DNA of 64,000 nt from Paenibacillus sp. MBLB1832 (GTDB lineage: Bacteria; Bacillota; Bacilli; Paenibacillales; NBRC-103111): contig NZ_CP130319.1 of assembly GCF_032271945.1 (NCBI RefSeq), positions 947,001 through 1,011,000 of the forward strand, read 5' to 3'. Positions 63,001-64,000 of the stretch are shown piece after piece; positions within the stretch are counted from its first letter, which is position 1; each line of letters opens with the position of its first letter. Under the pieces are notes generated by a model, which was given only the letters and a program-made list of their open reading frames with translations, made no database searches and had not been told where the DNA came from. The position numbers and the translations under genes were made by a program.

Positions 63001-63223
63001 GCTGAGTTCCATTACCAGCAATGAACCGGATAATGGTACCGACGATGGAGATACAGCGAACGATATTCAAAATGCGGCGTTGAATACGAATGATACCATC
63101 TTCAGCCTGCGCGCGGAAAGATCGGGTTCAGGCAATGGACGGATATACACGATCGTGTATATCGCGACAGACTATGCCGGCAATAGTACGACAGTGACTA
63201 AAACGGTAACGGTTCCTCTTTAA
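57041..63223 (+). CDS. Giant secreted multi-CBM beta-helix protein (2,060 aa)
   Basis: Signal peptide about 1-31. Three CBM6-type modules (about 33-175, 272-410, 508-645; each begins VEAESFxxQNGIQ and has GYTDSNDWxRYDNVDLT) alternate with cadherin-like beta-sandwich domains (ADLKQLTLSSGDLSPAFQSS). A fourth, divergent CBM6 (750-885) and cadherin-like unit follow. Residues about 1003-1495 form a right-handed beta-helix of the pectate-lyase/DUF1565 type (DVYVSPTGDDSQNG, NLVGAGVDQTIIK, DASISGFTLDG). Then a Big-type domain and five 71-aa Ig-like repeats (1597-1951), and a C-terminal Ig-like end. No SLH, LPXTG or other anchor seen. Probably a cell-free polysaccharide-degrading or -binding protein; catalytic residues cannot be named. 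Confidence 0.9.
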   Translation: MMFRKRMISQAVIFLMLISFLVGFMPSPVFADFAPKVVEAESFAKQNGIQIIGGNSIGYTDSNDWMRYDNVDLTGFTDLTIYANILKTNAKLDFLIDSVENGTSISGGTLIGSLAGVATADPNNSVTFASRTIQLNQLVSGSHRLYVRFGDTSNGITNGLANVDKFQFTRPSVSSNADLKQLTLSSGDLSPAFQSSVTSYSLIVYGNTTQVTLTPQVMDTGFATLAINGVNQTDNTPYPLDVSQPGSFTITVTAENGTTKTYTFAIQKQSLVPKVIQAEAFNSQYGTQTIASNTGVGYTDLNDWLRYDNVDLTGYTDVTLYANVLKTNAKIDFIIDAVENGTSISGGTLIGSLSGVTTADPNVADPYASRVIHLSQLVTGTHRLYVKFGSTSGSNLNGIANVDKYTFTRPQISANADLKQVTLSTGDLSPSFQSGITSYELSVYGNTSQVTITPQVMDTGFATLKINGVSTADNTPYLLNVNQTNSLSVTVTAESGAVKTYSFVVTRASFAPTTLEAEAYVSQNGIQTVNGSYVGYADSNDWIRYNNVDLTNYTDIDLYANIIKTNTRVDFLIDATESGTTLSGGTLIARLNGVAVADPNVGTSFALHTIRLNQGVSGTHTLYVRFGDVNNGSAFGLANVDKYKFKTISYVISDLQNIQLGSGATLSPAFSKDVYAYTAATAGLTEVDLTATLPFPDSATLKINGTTQVSGTARSISLIRGNNLVTIETLASDSTTKTYTVNIQNTGKVLRLEGESFQATGGASASTSGANQSGVVADLVNGAIGGTNNNDWARFDNVNLSPGFTDLTFRYATPSTGVSIEVWLDSTVESYGGVRTGVVGGTKLTTLTINGTETTTNYTTYKTKTLQLDPFTSGTHTLYLIFKGADFGVANVDWIEFNRNAYTNADLSNIVLDEKSVLRPAFDSNVTTYQLDIFNDAASFDLKPIVKDPLAASLSINGQTWTSGTVKTFDASTTNSVVFAIAGQEGGSKTYTLNINRRPLLMDVYVSPTGDDSQNGSIGSPFRTLAKAVQEVAPGRGATIHLTAGVFDVAAINLPQQTNLVGAGVDQTIIKASLIKAVTSYKQGDVTKYAIQGRNLHDASISGFTLDGLIGSTDYAHGGIFINTVSNFQIHDVKVQNFSYNGIWLENSVNSSIYNAEVYDTAFGNTAAVLGNLMFGNMTDGSIHDVKIRETRGTYGLKAARSDTFNEGGTQFIPDSLLTYLTRVKLYNLDIDLRQKGLWSVGQPNIDLEMPGAVTEDVEIYNSRFADSVSLISTQHKASKSIRVHHNQFIAEPAGANGYTYAIEVSMEKLEIDHNYFSNGYYPIASFAGKETGLYLHENIFDGIDGIRFIGYANGLENTTISNNVFRLTNSLQTSKVIFMYLGNNVSDNVTIEKNLFINDSPKAPESFVELGVKNGVVVASTGTNFIVKSNLFDNWTPYGTNAVSADPKLSYSDFRLAPDSPAYALGFHDINTESFGLPKDFFYAQPTQPIDRVYVSKTGEELVAPTLSGNTETTIALTINARTSGGTYKSIASNAVSYTAQDLTGNGVVSVNSQGVVTLLAQGLAKVTATYVDPISGTKTSSLYIQVTDLIAPTATVTYSTTEPTNQDVTATITPSEPVTITNNGGSNTYTFTENASFTFEFVDAAGNTGTVEATVANIGRIAPTATVAYSTTDPTNQDVTATITASQPITVTNNGGLTSHTFTDNGSFTFEFVDAAGNTGTAVATVANIDKVVPTATIAYSNTSPTNQSVTATITPSESVTLTNNGGSTSFVFSDNGSFTFVFVDAAGNTGTAIATVVNIDKVTPMATVVYSTTDPTNQDVTATITPTETVTITNNGGLASYVFTDNGSFTFTFVDAAGNAGTVVATVANIDKVPLTATVAYSTTSPTNQNVIATITPNKPVKVTNNGGSTSHTFTDNGSFTFTFVDAAGNTGSAVATVANIDKVAPVLTVILDPSVINQKNHKMVTVHASITANDSGTGIASVVLSSITSNEPDNGTDDGDTANDIQNAALNTNDTIFSLRAERSGSGNGRIYTIVYIATDYAGNSTTVTKTVTVPL
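61829..62893 (+). repeat. Five tandem 213-bp repeats (71 aa each)
   Basis: Repeat units begin at 61829, 62042, 62255, 62468 and 62681, exactly 213 bp apart. Each encodes TATVxYSTTxPTNQxVTATI, VTxTNNGG, FTDNGSFTFxFVDAAGNTGT and VATVANIDKV. High nucleotide identity suggests recent expansion. Confidence 0.92.
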
Positions 63224-63250
63224 GATTAAGATCAAAGCTTACAATAGTTA

Positions 63251-63293
63251 AATAAGCGTGGCTGCAAAGGGAAAATAAGCAGCCCCGCTTATT
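63251..63293 (+). terminator. Hairpin after the giant gene
   Basis: AATAAGCGTGGCTGC (63251-63265) and GCAGCCCCGCTTATT (63279-63293) pair over 15 bp with one mismatch; no long T-run follows, so strength is uncertain. Confidence 0.55.
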
Positions 63294-63370
63294 CACTATA
63301 AATCAGACGCAATAAAATGGAGGTGTATAAAGGATCGAGGGATCAATAAGAAATTTTGATACCAAAAAAA

Positions 63371-63384
63371 TGAAGGCGTTTACA
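63371..63384. promoter_or_regulatory. cre-like site
   Basis: TGAAGGCGTTTACA matches TGWAANCGNTNWCA with one mismatch, 21 bp before the next start codon. Confidence 0.55.
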
Positions 63385-63404
63385 AATTTGAGAGGAGAAT
63401 GATA

Positions 63405-64000
63405 ATGATGAGTAAAATGAAGTCTTTTATGGTCATCGCGTTCTTTTGCTTACTAGCAGGTGTTATCTTAATGCCTAAACAGGCAGATGCTGCAACTGTT
63501 GATTATTATGTGTCCACTACGGGATCCGATTCACCAGGTACCAGCGGATTATCAGGCAGTCCGTGGCTAACGCTGGCTAATGCATGTAGTCGTGTTCCAG
63601 CGAGCAACGGAACCACAATTAATACAATCCACGTTCTGGCAGGCACGTTTACTGAATCATCGGTATGTAATCTGAATGCGGGTGTCAATTTAGTAGGCGC
63701 CGGTGTCGGGCAAACCACGATTAAATCAACGATCACGCATAATTTTCAAGGAAGCCCCTGGAATTGGGATCAGAATAAGTTTCTTATTCGCGCTATCAAT
63801 TCCTCCAATATTATCATCAGCGATTTTAAACTGGATGGGTTAATCAATTCAACTCCAACCAGAGCGCATGCGGGAATTATGGTTCACAATGGAAGTAATG
63901 TTACCATTCGTGATGTTGAAATCAGTAATTTTGATTACACGGGTATCTATGCTTCCGCTTTAACTTATTCCACGGTTTATAATGCCAAATTGACAGATAG
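63405..64000 (+). CDS. Secreted beta-helix (DUF1565-like) protein, cut by the window end
   Basis: At least 198 aa; runs off the window. ATG 63405 (or 63408) has GAGGAGA upstream. Signal peptide about 1-30 ending ADA. DYYVSTTGSDSPGTSGLSGS then PWLTLANA, NLVGAGVGQTTIKS, FKLDGLIN and NVTIRDVEISNFDYTGIY align closely with the beta-helix part of the giant protein upstream, so the two are paralogues. Domains after the helix are unknown. Confidence 0.88.
   Translation, partial: MMSKMKSFMVIAFFCLLAGVILMPKQADAATVDYYVSTTGSDSPGTSGLSGSPWLTLANACSRVPASNGTTINTIHVLAGTFTESSVCNLNAGVNLVGAGVGQTTIKSTITHNFQGSPWNWDQNKFLIRAINSSNIIISDFKLDGLINSTPTRAHAGIMVHNGSNVTIRDVEISNFDYTGIYASALTYSTVYNAKLTD

Noticed and set aside
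1..64000. rRNA, tRNA, CRISPR, prophage or classic riboswitch
   Set aside because: I scanned for the usual landmarks (CCA-ended cloverleaf text, regular short repeats, phage structural genes) and saw none; a covariance scan would be needed to exclude small RNAs.

Overview
The window reads as chromosome of a spore-forming Firmicute of the Paenibacillaceae type. Supporting signs are strong AGGAGG ribosome sites, TTG/GTG starts, a tricistronic spore germinant receptor operon, a B. subtilis-like des-desK-desR cold-sensing operon, yxlEFG-like genes, YesS-type AraC regulators beside LplABC-type sugar transporters, and very large secreted CBM/beta-helix proteins. I saw no rRNA, tRNA or CRISPR array.

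Layout. (1) 0.1-4.5 kb: sugar ABC transporter (lipoprotein plus two permeases) with a GH76 alpha-mannanase-like enzyme, then a decayed AraC fragment and a D-2-hydroxyacid dehydrogenase. (2) 5.8-6.4 kb: remnant of an ABC_ATPase-family gene. (3) 6.5-13.1 kb: four overlapping genes, namely an Hpt-REC-degenerate GGDEF-REC regulator, a membrane-anchored HEAT-repeat protein, a processive GT2 and a membrane-anchored TIM-barrel protein. This is a candidate synthase-dependent exopolysaccharide system. (4) 13.2-15.7 kb: a royal-jelly/yellow-type beta-propeller and two small orphans. (5) 15.9-19.6 kb: cold module, ydjO-like and csp on the minus strand, divergent from des-desK-desR. (6) 19.6-38.9 kb: an accessory region rich in broken genes, with an IS110 element, a germinant receptor operon, a full-length group II intron, small secreted proteins, a PH-domain remnant, a DUF4362 lipoprotein, a phosphodiesterase and a TMEM175-like channel. 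(7) 39.2-47.4 kb: GHL10 glycosidase, DHFR-like protein behind a MerR-type promoter, yxlEFG-like ABC operon, and a MarR-SDR-SDR-DUF6069 operon with two matching palindromes. (8) 48.3-64 kb: mannoside locus with YesS-type AraC regulator, GH2 beta-mannosidase, two permeases and a lipoprotein binding protein, then a 2,060-residue secreted CBM6/cadherin-like/beta-helix protein and a second, truncated beta-helix protein.

The less obvious structure is a dispersed intergenic repeat, CTAACG-n2-GAACGATAG then TTCAATAAA, usually followed by a terminator-like hairpin, present about nine times. The group II intron sits exactly inside one copy: removing 28340-30982 restores the repeat. The IS110 element is flanked by copies on both sides and carries about 320 nt of conserved-looking noncoding DNA closed by an 18-bp imperfect inverted repeat, a candidate guide (bridge/seek) RNA. 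Functionally, both ends of the window support uptake and breakdown of mannose-containing or related polysaccharides, with cre-like sites in front of the secreted and transport genes.
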